A stretch of DNA of 58,777 nt, taken from positions 1 to 58,777 of the forward strand of contig JACDED010000012.1 in the NCBI GenBank assembly GCA_013816615.1, written 5' to 3'. A program made the position numbers and the translations under genes. How positions within the stretch are numbered: the stretch's first letter is position 1; each line of letters begins with the position of its first letter. This DNA comes from Bacteroidota bacterium. GTDB lineage: Bacteria; Bacteroidota; Bacteroidia; B-17B0; Aurantibacillaceae. Positions 1 to 10,133 of this stretch are shown piece by piece. The notes beneath the pieces were generated by a model. It saw nothing but the letters and a program-made list of their open reading frames with translations. It had not been told where the DNA came from and made no database searches.

Positions 1-1
1 A

Positions 2-1663
2 ATTACGTTTGGTGGAACTATTATTACAGATTCTGCCGTACTGATCTTATTAGGTATTATTACAAATGTGGTTACCGGCGAAATGAATTCTGCTTTCTGG
101 ATCCGTATTATTGTTTCGCTTGGTTTATTGTTTTTCTCAACACTTTATTTATTGCCAAAAATAAGTCGTTGGTTCTTTAGGAATATTGAAGCGCAGGCAA
201 GCTCACATTACATATATGTATTGGCTGTTGTTTTTATTTCTGGTTTCTTAAGTGAGCTCGCAGGAGTAGAACCCATTATTGGTGCATTTTTAGCGGGTTT
301 GGGTTTAAATAAAGTAATTCCGCATAATAGTATTTTAATGAACCGTATTGTATTTATCGGCAATACTTTATTCATTCCCTTCTTTTTGATCAGCGCCGGC
401 ATGTTGGTTGATCTGCATTTGTTTTTTAAAGGTGGCCAGGCATTGTTATTTGCCGGCATACTTTGTATTGTTGGGTTATTGACAAAATATTTTGCCGCTT
501 GGTTAACTGCTTTTATTTATAAATTCAGTAAGCCTGAGCGTAATATTATTTTCGGATTAAGTGTGTCGCACGCGGCGGCTACATTGGCTATTATTAAAGT
601 AGGATTTGATATTGGCTTGTTCGATCAAAACATTATTAACGCAACCATTATTTTAATTTTAATATCTTGTTTGGTGAGTTCTTTTGTGAGTGAAAAAGCT
701 GCAAGGCAAATTGCCGTGCTCGAAAAAGATGTTAATAGAAAAGCCGGCGATAAGATAGAACGGATCTTAATACCGGTTAGTAATCCTGAAAATATTCAGC
801 GATTGATAGATTTCTCGCTTCTAATTAAAGATCAAAAATCTACTGAAGCTATCTATCCTTTATCTATTGTTGAAGATGATGCAGATGCTGATGAAAAATT
901 AAATGTGGTAAGAAAAGTTATTGAAGGTGCAGTTGAGCAAATTTCAAGTGGTGATAAAAAAGTTGAGGTCTTAAAAAAAGTAGACCTGAGTATTGTTGAT
1001 GGTATTATCAGAACAGCTAAAGCATATAATATTACCGATATTTTGATCAGCTACAAAGCGCAACACGGCGCCTCTAATCTTATTTTTGGTAATATTTCAG
1101 AAAATCTTTTAAGTAAATCAAAACAATCTGTAATTATTTCAAAAATATTACAGCCCTTAAATTCGTTTAAACGAATTGTTGTTGTATTAACGCCAAACGC
1201 TGAACTGGAGAATGGTTTTGTAAGAATGTCGGCAAAATTAAATGGTATCTTAAAACAAATTGGCAGCGAATCGCACATTTACGGCTTAAGTAACACCCTA
1301 GATTATTTTAGTGCAGAGATCAACGATAAGAAAAAAGTATTCTTTAAATATAATGTTGTTGAAAATTTTGAAAATTTTGATCATTTAAGTAACCCAAAAG
1401 AAGACGACCTGTTTATTTTGGTAACTGCACGAAAACAAACGGTAAGTTACGATTTTCACGTAGATGAAATGTCGAAAAAACTTAATAAGAACCATGAGTT
1501 TACAAGCTTTGCAGTGTTTTATCCCGAGATCTCAAAAACCCTTCAGGATGGACGGATAAGCGATATAACCAGTTCATCGTTAGAACATAATATTGGCAAA
1601 GTGAAACAATTTACCGAAAAACTTACAGGCATCTTTAAAAAAGAAGACGACACTGAAACATAA
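2..1663 (+). CDS. Cation/proton antiporter, CPA2 type, with cytoplasmic USP-like tail (5' truncated)
   Basis: The reading frame is open from base 2 to the window edge, and the residues before the first Met (TDSAVLILLG) match a transmembrane helix of CPA2 Na+(K+)/H+ exchangers, so the gene begins outside the window. The visible membrane part spans about the first 230 residues with many hydrophobic helices, including a typical ELAGVEPIIGAFLAGL segment. From about residue 245 onward the protein is soluble and resembles a universal-stress-protein-like domain (IERILIPVSNPENIQRLIDF), a common C-terminal regulatory module in this family. The expected role is monovalent cation/proton exchange for pH or ion homeostasis in the inner membrane. 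The ion cannot be told from sequence. Confidence 0.85.
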   Translation: MTFGGTIITDSAVLILLGIITNVVTGEMNSAFWIRIIVSLGLLFFSTLYLLPKISRWFFRNIEAQASSHYIYVLAVVFISGFLSELAGVEPIIGAFLAGLGLNKVIPHNSILMNRIVFIGNTLFIPFFLISAGMLVDLHLFFKGGQALLFAGILCIVGLLTKYFAAWLTAFIYKFSKPERNIIFGLSVSHAAATLAIIKVGFDIGLFDQNIINATIILILISCLVSSFVSEKAARQIAVLEKDVNRKAGDKIERILIPVSNPENIQRLIDFSLLIKDQKSTEAIYPLSIVEDDADADEKLNVVRKVIEGAVEQISSGDKKVEVLKKVDLSIVDGIIRTAKAYNITDILISYKAQHGASNLIFGNISENLLSKSKQSVIISKILQPLNSFKRIVVVLTPNAELENGFVRMSAKLNGILKQIGSESHIYGLSNTLDYFSAEINDKKKVFFKYNVVENFENFDHLSNPKEDDLFILVTARKQTVSYDFHVDEMSKKLNKNHEFTSFAVFYPEISKTLQDGRISDITSSSLEHNIGKVKQFTEKLTGIFKKEDDTET

Positions 1664-1686
1664 TCGGAATTTTGTTGTTTAATTAT

Positions 1687-1694
1687 TAAATTTG
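1687..1694 (+). promoter_or_regulatory. -7 promoter box TAAATTTG
   Basis: Exact match to the Bacteroidota -7 consensus TAnnTTTG. It ends 7 nt before the TTG used as start of the next gene. No TTG is seen at the expected -33 spacing. Confidence 0.45.
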
Positions 1695-1701
1695 CATCAC
1701 C

Positions 1702-2382
1702 TTGAACTTCGATTACACATATATTACCCTTTTCGGTTACATTATCTTTGAACCGATGATCATTGTCACCAACCTTCTGATCTTTATTTTTAGTATTTTT
1801 TGTTTCAAGCAACTTACCAAATTCGATCACCCATACCCAAGGGCATGGGCGTGGTTTGTACTGCTGGTTGGGATAAGCAGCTGTTTTGGTTCAACAGCAC
1901 ACGCGGTGCATTACCAGGCTGGTGAGCTTTTTTTTGATGTGGTGTTTTACATCATGAATGCACTTAGTCTGCTCTCTATTTATTTTTGTTTTAAAGCGCC
2001 TTATCTTTTATATACACTTAATAAAACAAACCCACATAAAAAGATCACTTATTTTGTAATTGCCTGGATAACTGCATTACTTATATATACATTGGTACGA
2101 AATAATTTTCTGATCATAAAAATACATGCCGGTATTGTGTTGGTTTATTCGTTTATTGTTCACATAATTGTATATAACCGAACAAAAGAAAAAGGAAGTA
2201 AACGTGTTTTTTTAGGAATAAGTATTTCTTTTATACCAATTGTAACACACACGCTTAAATTATCTGTTCACGAGTGGTTTAATTACAAAGATCTTGCGCA
2301 TGTAATTATCCTTATTTCCCTGATCGTAATTTATACAGGGGTTAAAACAACTTCAGGAAAATTAAGTCAAAAACCTCAATAA
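1702..2382 (+). CDS. Hypothetical multi-pass membrane protein
   Basis: A 226-residue protein with about seven hydrophobic helices, probably an integral inner-membrane protein. The start is a TTG, chosen because an exact -7 box ends 7 nt upstream and an in-frame stop (1687-1689) precedes it. The alternative is the ATG at 1756 (residue 19), which would cut into the first helix. Histidines cluster in the first half (FGSTAHAVHYQAGELFFD), as in membrane proteins that bind metals or heme, but I do not recognise the family with certainty. It lies 38 bp after the antiporter gene and converges with tamB, separated by 6 bp. Confidence 0.65.
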   Translation: MNFDYTYITLFGYIIFEPMIIVTNLLIFIFSIFCFKQLTKFDHPYPRAWAWFVLLVGISSCFGSTAHAVHYQAGELFFDVVFYIMNALSLLSIYFCFKAPYLLYTLNKTNPHKKITYFVIAWITALLIYTLVRNNFLIIKIHAGIVLVYSFIVHIIVYNRTKEKGSKRVFLGISISFIPIVTHTLKLSVHEWFNYKDLAHVIILISLIVIYTGVKTTSGKLSQKPQ

Positions 2383-2388
2383 AATTAA

Positions 2389-5300
2389 TTATTGTTTGGC
2401 TGTTTCTTTTGCTTCTTCTTTTGCCTTTTCCTTCTTTTTTATTTTTTCGAGATACCTTTTAAATAATTGATTAAAGGTTTCAAACTCTTCCCTGTAAAAA
2501 AGACCAACACCTTGTGTGTATTGTCCGCCACTGGTTGCAATTTGTGTATTATCATTGCTCCTGTTAAAGCCTTTCACCCGGTAACGCCCGTCATCCGATA
2601 ATTTATATTCGATGTTTACATCCCCTATTAAACCGTTATTTTTTGCCTGGCTGCTATTATTGTTATTATTGTTCACGCCAAAATTTCCATCAACCGTTAC
2701 TTTATTATTTAAAAATTGTTTGCTTAAAGCAAGATCAACTTCCTGGTTATTTTGATTTCCTGCGCGGTAATTTACACCCACCTGCAGATCTTTTATACCC
2801 GTTAGGTTGCCGAAATAAGTATTTAAGAATTCGCTCATTCGATTACTTAATAGCTCACTACCCGTTGAAGCCGCGGCTCCACCTGCCGTTACACCACCAC
2901 CATTACTATTATAAATTTGTGGTGTAACAAAACTTCTGAATAATAAAAAAGAAAATACCTGCCTGTTCAATTCAGCTTCGTCACTTAAAATATTTGCTAT
3001 CCTTGATTTTGCCGTTGGATCCAAGCTTGGAAAATCAACCGCAAAATTTATATTGGGCGAAAATAGTTTATTTGTAATTAATAATTTGCAATCAACAGGG
3101 TAACGCCCTGTATATGTTGTATCGTTCAGTAATGGAGCAACAGAAGCACGTTGTTTATAGCTGGTTGCAATATCAATATCTGCATTTGTTGGATTGCCAC
3201 TCCATGAGATTATACTTCCTGCATCGATCTCAAATTTTTTATTAATCACATTTTCAAGCGTAAATAAATAATCACCGTTAGTGATTATATAATCTCCATA
3301 CATCTCAAATTTACCAAGCGTACTTATCTTTAAGTTAAGATCACCTTCGCCTTGTACATTTAATGCATCTCCATTAGCGTTATCTAAAATTATATTTACT
3401 GTTAAGTCAGGTGTTGCTTTAATATTCATGTCCAGGCTAAGTCCTGAAAGTGAATTTTGCACCTTTTTTTGGACGGTATCTTTTTTAACGAAATGTATAA
3501 AATCAGATTCGGCCACATCGGCCGGTCCATCTAACGGAAGAATGAATTTCGAATTTTTATTCGTTTCAGCATTTACTTCCATATATAATTTATTTAAAAA
3601 ACCATAAATACCCATGTTGCCTGTTGAGTATACTTTGCCATAAAACGTATTATTCTGATTTATGTTTGTATTTAAAACAAGCATGTTTCTAAACGTTACG
3701 TCATAATCCAATTGTATCTTTGTGAAATTAGAGTGAAAGATGTTACCATTTATTGTCCCTTGTGGCACGGCTTTTACTTTTTTGTCTTTCATTAATTGAT
3801 CGGCCATTGTTTTTTCACGCATCACCAGATCGCTAAAACGTATCTGGTCAGGCATTATCTCAATATCCCCATCCATATAATAAGTAACATTGGTGTAATC
3901 TACTTTTATCTCGTTCTTAAATAATTTAAAGGTTCCGTCTATTTTTATATTATCAGGAGTGCCATGAATTTTTCCTTCGCCTGCTATTGGTCCATTGTTT
4001 ATGGTTAAAATTCCCTCTAATAACGGGTTGAGTAATTTTAAATTTGCCGGTGATGCTTTAATATCCAGGTCAATGCTTTCTTCTTTTTTATCCAAATAAT
4101 AATAACCTCTGAAGGCAATGTTCTTCATCTTTCCTCCGTCAAAAGAAGGAAGGCCTAGTGATGTATAACCGTCGGTGAAAATTGTTTTTGCCTTGGCATC
4201 AAATGTTGTTTTTACAACCATTTCGCCAAGCGTATTATTATTAATTTTTAAATAATTAAAACTGAGGTCGCTGCTAAATGCAAAATTCTTTGGATCGTGT
4301 ACGGTAACTCTTCCATTTAACTGACCTTCTAAATTTAATTTTATGCTGCGCAAGAGTGGATTAAATTGTTGCAGTACAACACTGGAAGTATTAATTACAA
4401 GGCTATCACCGGGCCTGCTGGTTAATGCCCCTGCAATGCCAATGCTTTGTTCTTTATTGGTAAATAATAAAGGGTTGATTAAAATATTTCTACCGGTATC
4501 TATTACAGTTGGGTTGGATGTTATCATATTCCAGGTACTACTATCTGCAGATGTGATAAAAAATTTATCAAATGTTAAGGTTGCAAGGTTGTGTGCGAAA
4601 TTTACTTTTCCGGCTAATCTGCCAGCGTTTTTTGGTGATGATTTATTATCCCACTCTAAATTATATTTTGTATCCAGATCTTTTGAAACCAGGTACATAA
4701 AATAATTTTTTAGAACAAGGCTATCTGTTAAACGTATCTCACTTGCTTTTAATACAAGATTTACTTTATTGTTTTGCGAATACGATTCGATTACACTATT
4801 ATTTGATTTGATCTTACCGTAGCTTATCGAATCTGCTTTTAAGTTTACATTCAAAAGATTTTTGGACGCATCAAATTCACCACCAATTATTGTATTTGGA
4901 CTTACCGCTACATTCGCAAGAAATAGTTCTCTTACTATTCCGAATTTTTTTACCGTGAGTTGAAACTTAAATGCATCTGTATAAACGGTTCTTGTTTTGA
5001 TCTTTGGAACAAAAGTAGGATAGTAAGAATTAAGCACCTGGTTAAAGGCCAAGTCAAGATTATTAGCGTCAAATTTTCCATCTACAGTAAGGTTGAAGTA
5101 ATTAGAATTGATGGCTATATGTTTATCTGCGGTAGATTGATCCAGCCTGAGATCGAAAGTGCTGATGTTGAATTTTTTTCTTTCGTTTGTGTATTCCGTA
5201 TCATCAAAGTTAATGGTGCCCGTTAAATTATTAAGGTTATCTCCTTTTAAGTTAATTAATATTTGCGTAGAGATCTTAGCTTCCTGTTTTGTAAAGTTTA

Positions 5301-6912
5301 ATTTTTTTAGGTTTATATTATTTATAGTGGAGATAAAATCCATTTCAGGAACTTTCTCTTTGAAATTTATATTCCCATTAAAATCAAAATCAGCATTTGG
5401 ATCTTTACTCGTTAACAAGCCATTAAATACTTTTTCTTTTATGTTACCATTTAGCTTAATATTCTTGTAAGAATAATTGTTGTAATTAATATTTAGTATC
5501 TGTCCTTCAACATCGGTGTCAAGGGTTTTAAGAGAAATACCCTTTCCTTTAATTTCCGCATTTAACGATAACGAATTAAGGCCGGCAACCCCAAACAAAG
5601 TACCAATATTAAAACCATTGGTTTGCAGTCTGCCATGATAGGCAATGTCATCTGCTTTTTTGCCGATCTTAACACTTAATTGTGTTGCTAAGTTTCCAAG
5701 GCCTGTTTTAAATTTACCATAAGTTGTAAAATCAGTTATAAATCCATCAAATTTTCCTTTATAAGAAATTGTTCCCAATTTTTTTAATTCAATCGGTAAT
5801 TCCAGTTTTTTATTTTCTGAGAAGGGATAATTTGGAATTTGAATAAGATCAGTATAATTGGTTGCAAGCTCCTGCACATCAAAATGTAAATAACTGGCAT
5901 TAAAATCAGGAAGTCCTGTTATACTAAGATTACCATCAAAGCGTGTGTGTTTGCCATATTTAAGTTTAAACTCTTTTAAACTCAGATCATTCACATAACC
6001 CCTTACTTTTCCTGAAAAATAAACGGTCTCTTTTAAACCATTCAGTTCACTTGTAAAACGAGCAATATCTTCTGAGGCAAGTTGCGTGCCTTCTAACAGA
6101 TCGGCTTTTATTTTTATTTTATTGAGAAAGTCAGAATAATCATCCCACGATTGAGAATATAGATTTACATTTCCCTTAATGTAAGTATCGGGTGTTTTAA
6201 TGATCAGTTTTTTTAATAATAATTCGCTGCTGCTGATCTTTGCATCTGCAGTTAAATTTCTTAAATTAAAACCACATTGTTCTATTGTTCTGAGGTCGTT
6301 CAGTTTTACAAAGATCGTATCCTTTTCAATTTTTATATTTGAGAATTTACCACTTGTTTTTGCAAAGTGTAAATTATTAAAATTCATGTTCTGCGAAACG
6401 GTTGTATTCTTTCTTTCATCCCGGTAATCAATGTTTACACTGTCAAGATAAACATCACCCAGTTTTACCTCCCATTCTTTTTTTGGAGTAGTGTCAGTAA
6501 CACCTGAATCGAAATAATCTATTAAGAACTGAAAGTTCATAGTAGTATCTCCTTTGTACGTAATAATTTTTGCTGTTGAATTTCTTAATGTTATCTTTTT
6601 AAATTCTATTGTTTGATTTTTATAATCCAGTTTTTTAATATCTACTAAAAGATCACCAGAAAAAAGTGTATCATTTTTGTTATCACTGATAAACACACCT
6701 TCTAAATTTGCTTTGGTAAAAAACTCAAGATCAACCGATTTAATACTTACGGTGTTATTTAATTCCTTACTTAAATAATTACTTGCTTTTTGACCAAGCC
6801 ATGTTTGAAATGACGGCGACTGTATGGCAAAAAAGAGACTTACCCCTAATAAAATTATAATTAGGGCCAGCACACCAAGTGTTTTAAAAAATATTCTTAT
6901 AACTTTGCGCAA
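2389..6912 (-). CDS. tamB: TamB-family translocation/assembly module protein
   Basis: At 1507 residues this has the normal size of Bacteroidota TamB (DUF490) proteins. An N-terminal membrane anchor (residues about 8-30, LGVLALIIILLGVSLFFAIQ) is followed by a very long beta-rich, repeat-like periplasmic region and a C-terminal TamB domain from about residue 1130. The tail is lysine/glutamate rich (KKKEKAKEEAKE). Known relatives span the periplasm as a beta-taco groove and take part in outer-membrane protein assembly or phospholipid transport, working with a BamA/TamA-type barrel. No TamA gene is next to it. It is divergent from tsaD (54 bp apart), a neighbourhood often seen in this phylum. Confidence 0.9.
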   Translation of the reverse strand: MRKVIRIFFKTLGVLALIIILLGVSLFFAIQSPSFQTWLGQKASNYLSKELNNTVSIKSVDLEFFTKANLEGVFISDNKNDTLFSGDLLVDIKKLDYKNQTIEFKKITLRNSTAKIITYKGDTTMNFQFLIDYFDSGVTDTTPKKEWEVKLGDVYLDSVNIDYRDERKNTTVSQNMNFNNLHFAKTSGKFSNIKIEKDTIFVKLNDLRTIEQCGFNLRNLTADAKISSSELLLKKLIIKTPDTYIKGNVNLYSQSWDDYSDFLNKIKIKADLLEGTQLASEDIARFTSELNGLKETVYFSGKVRGYVNDLSLKEFKLKYGKHTRFDGNLSITGLPDFNASYLHFDVQELATNYTDLIQIPNYPFSENKKLELPIELKKLGTISYKGKFDGFITDFTTYGKFKTGLGNLATQLSVKIGKKADDIAYHGRLQTNGFNIGTLFGVAGLNSLSLNAEIKGKGISLKTLDTDVEGQILNINYNNYSYKNIKLNGNIKEKVFNGLLTSKDPNADFDFNGNINFKEKVPEMDFISTINNINLKKLNFTKQEAKISTQILINLKGDNLNNLTGTINFDDTEYTNERKKFNISTFDLRLDQSTADKHIAINSNYFNLTVDGKFDANNLDLAFNQVLNSYYPTFVPKIKTRTVYTDAFKFQLTVKKFGIVRELFLANVAVSPNTIIGGEFDASKNLLNVNLKADSISYGKIKSNNSVIESYSQNNKVNLVLKASEIRLTDSLVLKNYFMYLVSKDLDTKYNLEWDNKSSPKNAGRLAGKVNFAHNLATLTFDKFFITSADSSTWNMITSNPTVIDTGRNILINPLLFTNKEQSIGIAGALTSRPGDSLVINTSSVVLQQFNPLLRSIKLNLEGQLNGRVTVHDPKNFAFSSDLSFNYLKINNNTLGEMVVKTTFDAKAKTIFTDGYTSLGLPSFDGGKMKNIAFRGYYYLDKKEESIDLDIKASPANLKLLNPLLEGILTINNGPIAGEGKIHGTPDNIKIDGTFKLFKNEIKVDYTNVTYYMDGDIEIMPDQIRFSDLVMREKTMADQLMKDKKVKAVPQGTINGNIFHSNFTKIQLDYDVTFRNMLVLNTNINQNNTFYGKVYSTGNMGIYGFLNKLYMEVNAETNKNSKFILPLDGPADVAESDFIHFVKKDTVQKKVQNSLSGLSLDMNIKATPDLTVNIILDNANGDALNVQGEGDLNLKISTLGKFEMYGDYIITNGDYLFTLENVINKKFEIDAGSIISWSGNPTNADIDIATSYKQRASVAPLLNDTTYTGRYPVDCKLLITNKLFSPNINFAVDFPSLDPTAKSRIANILSDEAELNRQVFSFLLFRSFVTPQIYNSNGGGVTAGGAAASTGSELLSNRMSEFLNTYFGNLTGIKDLQVGVNYRAGNQNNQEVDLALSKQFLNNKVTVDGNFGVNNNNNNSSQAKNNGLIGDVNIEYKLSDDGRYRVKGFNRSNDNTQIATSGGQYTQGVGLFYREEFETFNQLFKRYLEKIKKKEKAKEEAKETAKQ

Positions 6913-6966
6913 GCTAAGGCTTTGCTATAAAGATAAGCCAAAATTTGTTTTTACATATCCAAAAAA

Positions 6967-7989
6967 ATGCAAAATTTAAACACTTACATATTAGCAATAG
7001 AAAGCAGTTGTGATGATACTTCCTGCGCTATTTTGCATAATAATGTTGTGTTGGCAAATGTTACAGCAAATCAAAAAATTCATGAGCAATATGGTGGTGT
7101 AGTTCCCGAATTAGCGAGCCGCGATCATCAAAAAAACATTGTTCCGGTTGTAAATGAAGCTTTAAAAGCAGCAAATATTAAAACAGGGCAATTAAGTGCT
7201 ATTGCTGTTACCATTGGCCCCGGCTTAATGGGGAGCCTTTTGGTGGGTTTATCGTTTGCAAAATCAATGGCAATGGCTTTAAATATTCCTTTAATCGAGG
7301 TAAACCACATGCAGGGCCATATTTTAGCACATTTTATTAAAGAGGAAGGGGTTGAGATGCCTCAATTTCCTTTTTTATGCTTAACGGTTAGTGGCGGACA
7401 TACTCAATTAGTGAAGGCTACAGATCATTTAAGCTTTGAGATATTAGGATCTACCATTGATGATGCGGTTGGCGAGGCATTTGATAAAGCTGCAAAAGTT
7501 ATGGGTTTGCCTTATCCCGGTGGACCATTAATTGATAAATATGCAAAAGAAGGAGATCCCAATAAATTTAAATTCTCTTCATCTAACGTTTCGGGATTTG
7601 ATTACAGTTTTAGTGGTATTAAAACTTCGTTCCTGTATTTCATTCAAAATAATTCACAAAAAGATGCTGATTTCGTAACCAAAAATTTAAATGATATTTG
7701 CGCTTCGTATCAGCAGCATTTAATAAATGTGCTTTTAAAAAATGCCAAAGCGGTTTTAAAAGAAACAGGTATTAAGCATTTGGCAATTGCAGGTGGCGTT
7801 TCTGCCAACAGCGAATTACGAAAACAAATTAAAAATTTAGAAGCTGAATTAAACATTAAAACCTTTATTCCAAAATTTGAATACTGTACAGATAATGCGG
7901 CGATGATAGGCATTGCAGGGTATTATAAGTTTTTGAAAAATGAATTCAGTGATCTGAATTCTGTTCCACAGGCAAGAATGAGTTTATAG
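6967..7989 (+). CDS. tsaD: tRNA N6-adenosine threonylcarbamoyltransferase TsaD
   Basis: Transfers the threonylcarbamoyl group from TC-AMP to A37 of ANN-decoding tRNAs (t6A synthesis), acting with TsaB and TsaE. The 340-residue length is normal. Visible signatures are the ASKHA nucleotide-binding start AIESSCDDTS (residues 10-19), the metal-binding HMQGH (H114 and H118), the SGGHTQLV segment, and a late GGVSANSELR nucleotide loop. The ATG start is unambiguous. It diverges from tamB, and its stop overlaps the end of the convergent next gene by 6 bp. No other t6A genes are in the window. Confidence 0.97.
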   Translation: MQNLNTYILAIESSCDDTSCAILHNNVVLANVTANQKIHEQYGGVVPELASRDHQKNIVPVVNEALKAANIKTGQLSAIAVTIGPGLMGSLLVGLSFAKSMAMALNIPLIEVNHMQGHILAHFIKEEGVEMPQFPFLCLTVSGGHTQLVKATDHLSFEILGSTIDDAVGEAFDKAAKVMGLPYPGGPLIDKYAKEGDPNKFKFSSSNVSGFDYSFSGIKTSFLYFIQNNSQKDADFVTKNLNDICASYQQHLINVLLKNAKAVLKETGIKHLAIAGGVSANSELRKQIKNLEAELNIKTFIPKFEYCTDNAAMIGIAGYYKFLKNEFSDLNSVPQARMSL

Positions 7990-8610
7990 TTCAATATCAG
8001 TACATTTTTTAAATTGCCAGTTAACAATAGGTAATGATCGTTTTCCGTTCTTATTCCAAAGCCCCAACTGAATACCTCTTAGGTCTTTTGAAAAATTAAA
8101 CACACCAATTTGTATTCCTTTTGTTGTAACACTGTTGTTTATAAATGCAACCTGCATTCCTTTCATTTCGTCGTTATCATTTACTAAAACTGCACATTGC
8201 AAACCGTTGCTTATCCCAACATAATTTAAACAACCAGTTGCAGATATACCGTTTACCTTATAAATAGATTCACCAACATAACCCACGCTAATGCCGTTTA
8301 CCTTGCAATTAGCAAGAGTTCCTGTAAAAGAAAGGTTTATTCCATTTATTTTTTCTGTAATGCTATCATCTCTCATCATTGGCCCTGAAATTAAAGGAAT
8401 TAATAATCCCGCACCAATTATTTCTACGCGTACGCCATTTGATTTAGTGTTTTTCGTATTCTCCATACCTGAGGCAATGCCGATTGATATGCCATTTGTA
8501 ATAGAATTTGGGTGATGAAAAGTCCAGATAGGAAAATAACTTTCTCTTTTTTGAGCTTGTAGGTTTGTAATTAAACCAAAGATGAGTAATAAATTAAATA
8601 TGTTTTTCAT
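7984..8610 (-). CDS. Exported LA_2272-type surface-repeat protein
   Basis: A 208-residue protein with a clear signal peptide (MKNIFNLLLIFGLITNLQAQ). The mature part is built from roughly 20-residue repeats of the form NGI-S-IG or KGIQIGVFN (for example VNGISVGYVG, KGMQVAFIN, KGIQIGVFNFS, RGIQLGLWN), a pattern known as the LA_2272 surface repeat that predicts a beta-solenoid at the cell surface. Its function is unknown. It is 5 bp downstream of the next membrane gene on the same strand and probably co-transcribed with it. The 3' end overlaps tsaD tail to tail. Confidence 0.75.
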   Translation of the reverse strand: MKNIFNLLLIFGLITNLQAQKRESYFPIWTFHHPNSITNGISIGIASGMENTKNTKSNGVRVEIIGAGLLIPLISGPMMRDDSITEKINGINLSFTGTLANCKVNGISVGYVGESIYKVNGISATGCLNYVGISNGLQCAVLVNDNDEMKGMQVAFINNSVTTKGIQIGVFNFSKDLRGIQLGLWNKNGKRSLPIVNWQFKKCTDIEL

Positions 8611-8615
8611 GATCT

Positions 8616-9350
8616 TTAGATTTGATAGATTAATAATAAACTTATTCCTGTAAATAAAAATATAAATGGGCTATCCCACGTGTGTGGTGATTTTGCTTCT
8701 GCCAATGTTGAAACTATGGGTACTGCTATAAAGGCAGCAATTAATTGATATGGAGTGAAACTATTATAATAAGCAGCAATTGCAAAAAAAGAAACAAAAA
8801 ACACACAAGCACTTCCTTCTAAACTTCTTGTATAAGTAGTTTTTGTAAATAAAGCTTTTACTTTGTACTTATGTTTGCCCCATCTAATACCAACAGGTTC
8901 AGCCAGCCCATCACCAATGGCATTTATTAAAATAATGATTGGAATTGCTTCTGTATGCCCTAATCTATCAAATAGTAACCATAATGGTACCGCAACAATA
9001 TATGTTACAAGGTATTGTGTAAATAACCATTTTAGTGTGTGCGGACGATCTTCTGGCCTATCAAAAGCAGCAAACATAATAGTTACTATTTTTATATTCT
9101 CACGAATAGGTTTTAAATAGATCATTAAAGTAGAAAGGCCAACTAGAGCAATTATTATTTGCGAATAAAGTGTTTCTTCAAAAGGGAAAATTGTTTTTAA
9201 AAGATAAGGAGAAAAGAAAACAAAAAAATGATTGATCTTTCTTGTATAGTTTACTTTCCAGTTAAGTTTTAATACCAATAATCCTTCTAAAAAAACGATG
9301 ACATGAATTAAAATAAATTCTGAAAATTGATTTATGAATAAGTTGCTCAT
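8616..9350 (-). CDS. Dolichol/phytol kinase-like CTP-dependent membrane kinase
   Basis: A 244-residue multi-pass membrane protein. It carries motifs in the order seen in the VTE5/SEC59/DGK1 family, relatives of phosphatidate cytidylyltransferase: RKINH near residue 37, AIGDGLAEPVGIRWGKHKYK around 144-163, the RSLEGSACVF block around 175-184, and a TLAEAKSPHTWDSPF segment near 215-229. Family members phosphorylate isoprenoid or lipid alcohols, often using CTP. The substrate here cannot be told, and phytol, dolichol/undecaprenol or diacylglycerol are all possible. The next gene on the same strand is an exported repeat protein, which does not suggest a pathway. Confidence 0.65.
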   Translation of the reverse strand: MSNLFINQFSEFILIHVIVFLEGLLVLKLNWKVNYTRKINHFFVFFSPYLLKTIFPFEETLYSQIIIALVGLSTLMIYLKPIRENIKIVTIMFAAFDRPEDRPHTLKWLFTQYLVTYIVAVPLWLLFDRLGHTEAIPIIILINAIGDGLAEPVGIRWGKHKYKVKALFTKTTYTRSLEGSACVFFVSFFAIAAYYNSFTPYQLIAAFIAVPIVSTLAEAKSPHTWDSPFIFLFTGISLLLIYQI

Positions 9351-9375
9351 AGTTTAGATTTAGTAGTTACACAAA

Positions 9376-9906
9376 TTAAAAATTTATACCTATAGAAGTT
9401 TTAAAAGCGCATGGCGGGCCAATGGCAAATTCTGTTTGATTAAAAAAATGTTCTGAGATCTTTATTCGAAAGCCATAAATAAACTGCGCACTTGGATATT
9501 TTTGCACTTTTGAATTCATCCCTTCCGATTGCCATATCGAAAAGCCTACTGCACCTCCTACAAAGCTTCTGAAGTTTTCTTTTTTTTGAGAGAGAAAGTG
9601 ATAAAAGCGTAAATGAAGATTATCCCTTGTGGTATTTTCAAAAGCGCCCGTCCATGAAGTCGGATTTTGTATATATTCATCATGTGTGTAGCCGATCCCC
9701 ATAGTAAAGTCTTCACTAAATGATTTATCTATTTGAAAATTGTATGGGATCTTTTGTTGACCTATAAGTGACCAAAACCCTAAGTGGCTTCCGCCAGATA
9801 TATAAAGCCCTGAACCTTCATTGGCTTTTATTTCTCCTGGTTTGCTTTGCTGACCAAATAATTGTACCGAGATAAGCATTAGTGTAAGGAATTTTAAGTT
9901 TTTCAT
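9376..9906 (-). CDS. Exported outer-membrane beta-barrel-like protein
   Basis: The start is the ATG at 9906, which gives 176 residues opening with a clean signal peptide (MKNLKFLTLMLISVQLFGQ). An upstream in-frame start would add 36 residues with no signal-like features. An exact -7 box (TAATTTTG) lies 23 nt upstream of 9906. The mature protein has alternating aromatic/glycine beta strands (LYISGGSHLGFWSL, FMTG-like IGYTHDEY, RFYHFL, RSFVGGAVGFSIW) and ends in NF, typical of small porin-like barrels. No specific family was recognised. Confidence 0.65.
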   Translation of the reverse strand: MKNLKFLTLMLISVQLFGQQSKPGEIKANEGSGLYISGGSHLGFWSLIGQQKIPYNFQIDKSFSEDFTMGIGYTHDEYIQNPTSWTGAFENTTRDNLHLRFYHFLSQKKENFRSFVGGAVGFSIWQSEGMNSKVQKYPSAQFIYGFRIKISEHFFNQTEFAIGPPCAFKTSIGINF

Positions 9907-9929
9907 ATGTTTTAGTTTAATTACTGAAA

Positions 9930-9937
9930 CAAAATTA
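9930..9937 (-). promoter_or_regulatory. -7 promoter box TAATTTTG
   Basis: Exact TAnnTTTG match on the minus strand, read as CAAAATTA on plus. It is 23 nt upstream of the ATG of the beta-barrel-like gene. Confidence 0.45.
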
Positions 9938-10133
9938 GGTTTAAGTATGACGGAAGAATAATTGATAAATGTTGCTATACGTGGGTTACAGACGTTTTTT
10001 GCTGATTTTTCCACACGATAGGATCTAAAAAATGGTACTTATTACTTTTTAATAGATATGAGCCTGCCTTTTGCGATTTTTACTAATTTTGGTAGCTTTA
10101 TAACTGAATTTTAACAAGATTTTAAACCGTATT

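Noticed and set aside
2643-2927. Tyr/His-rich plus frame inside tamB
   Set aside because: It is antisense to a low-complexity Asn-rich part of tamB, which creates an artificial open frame.
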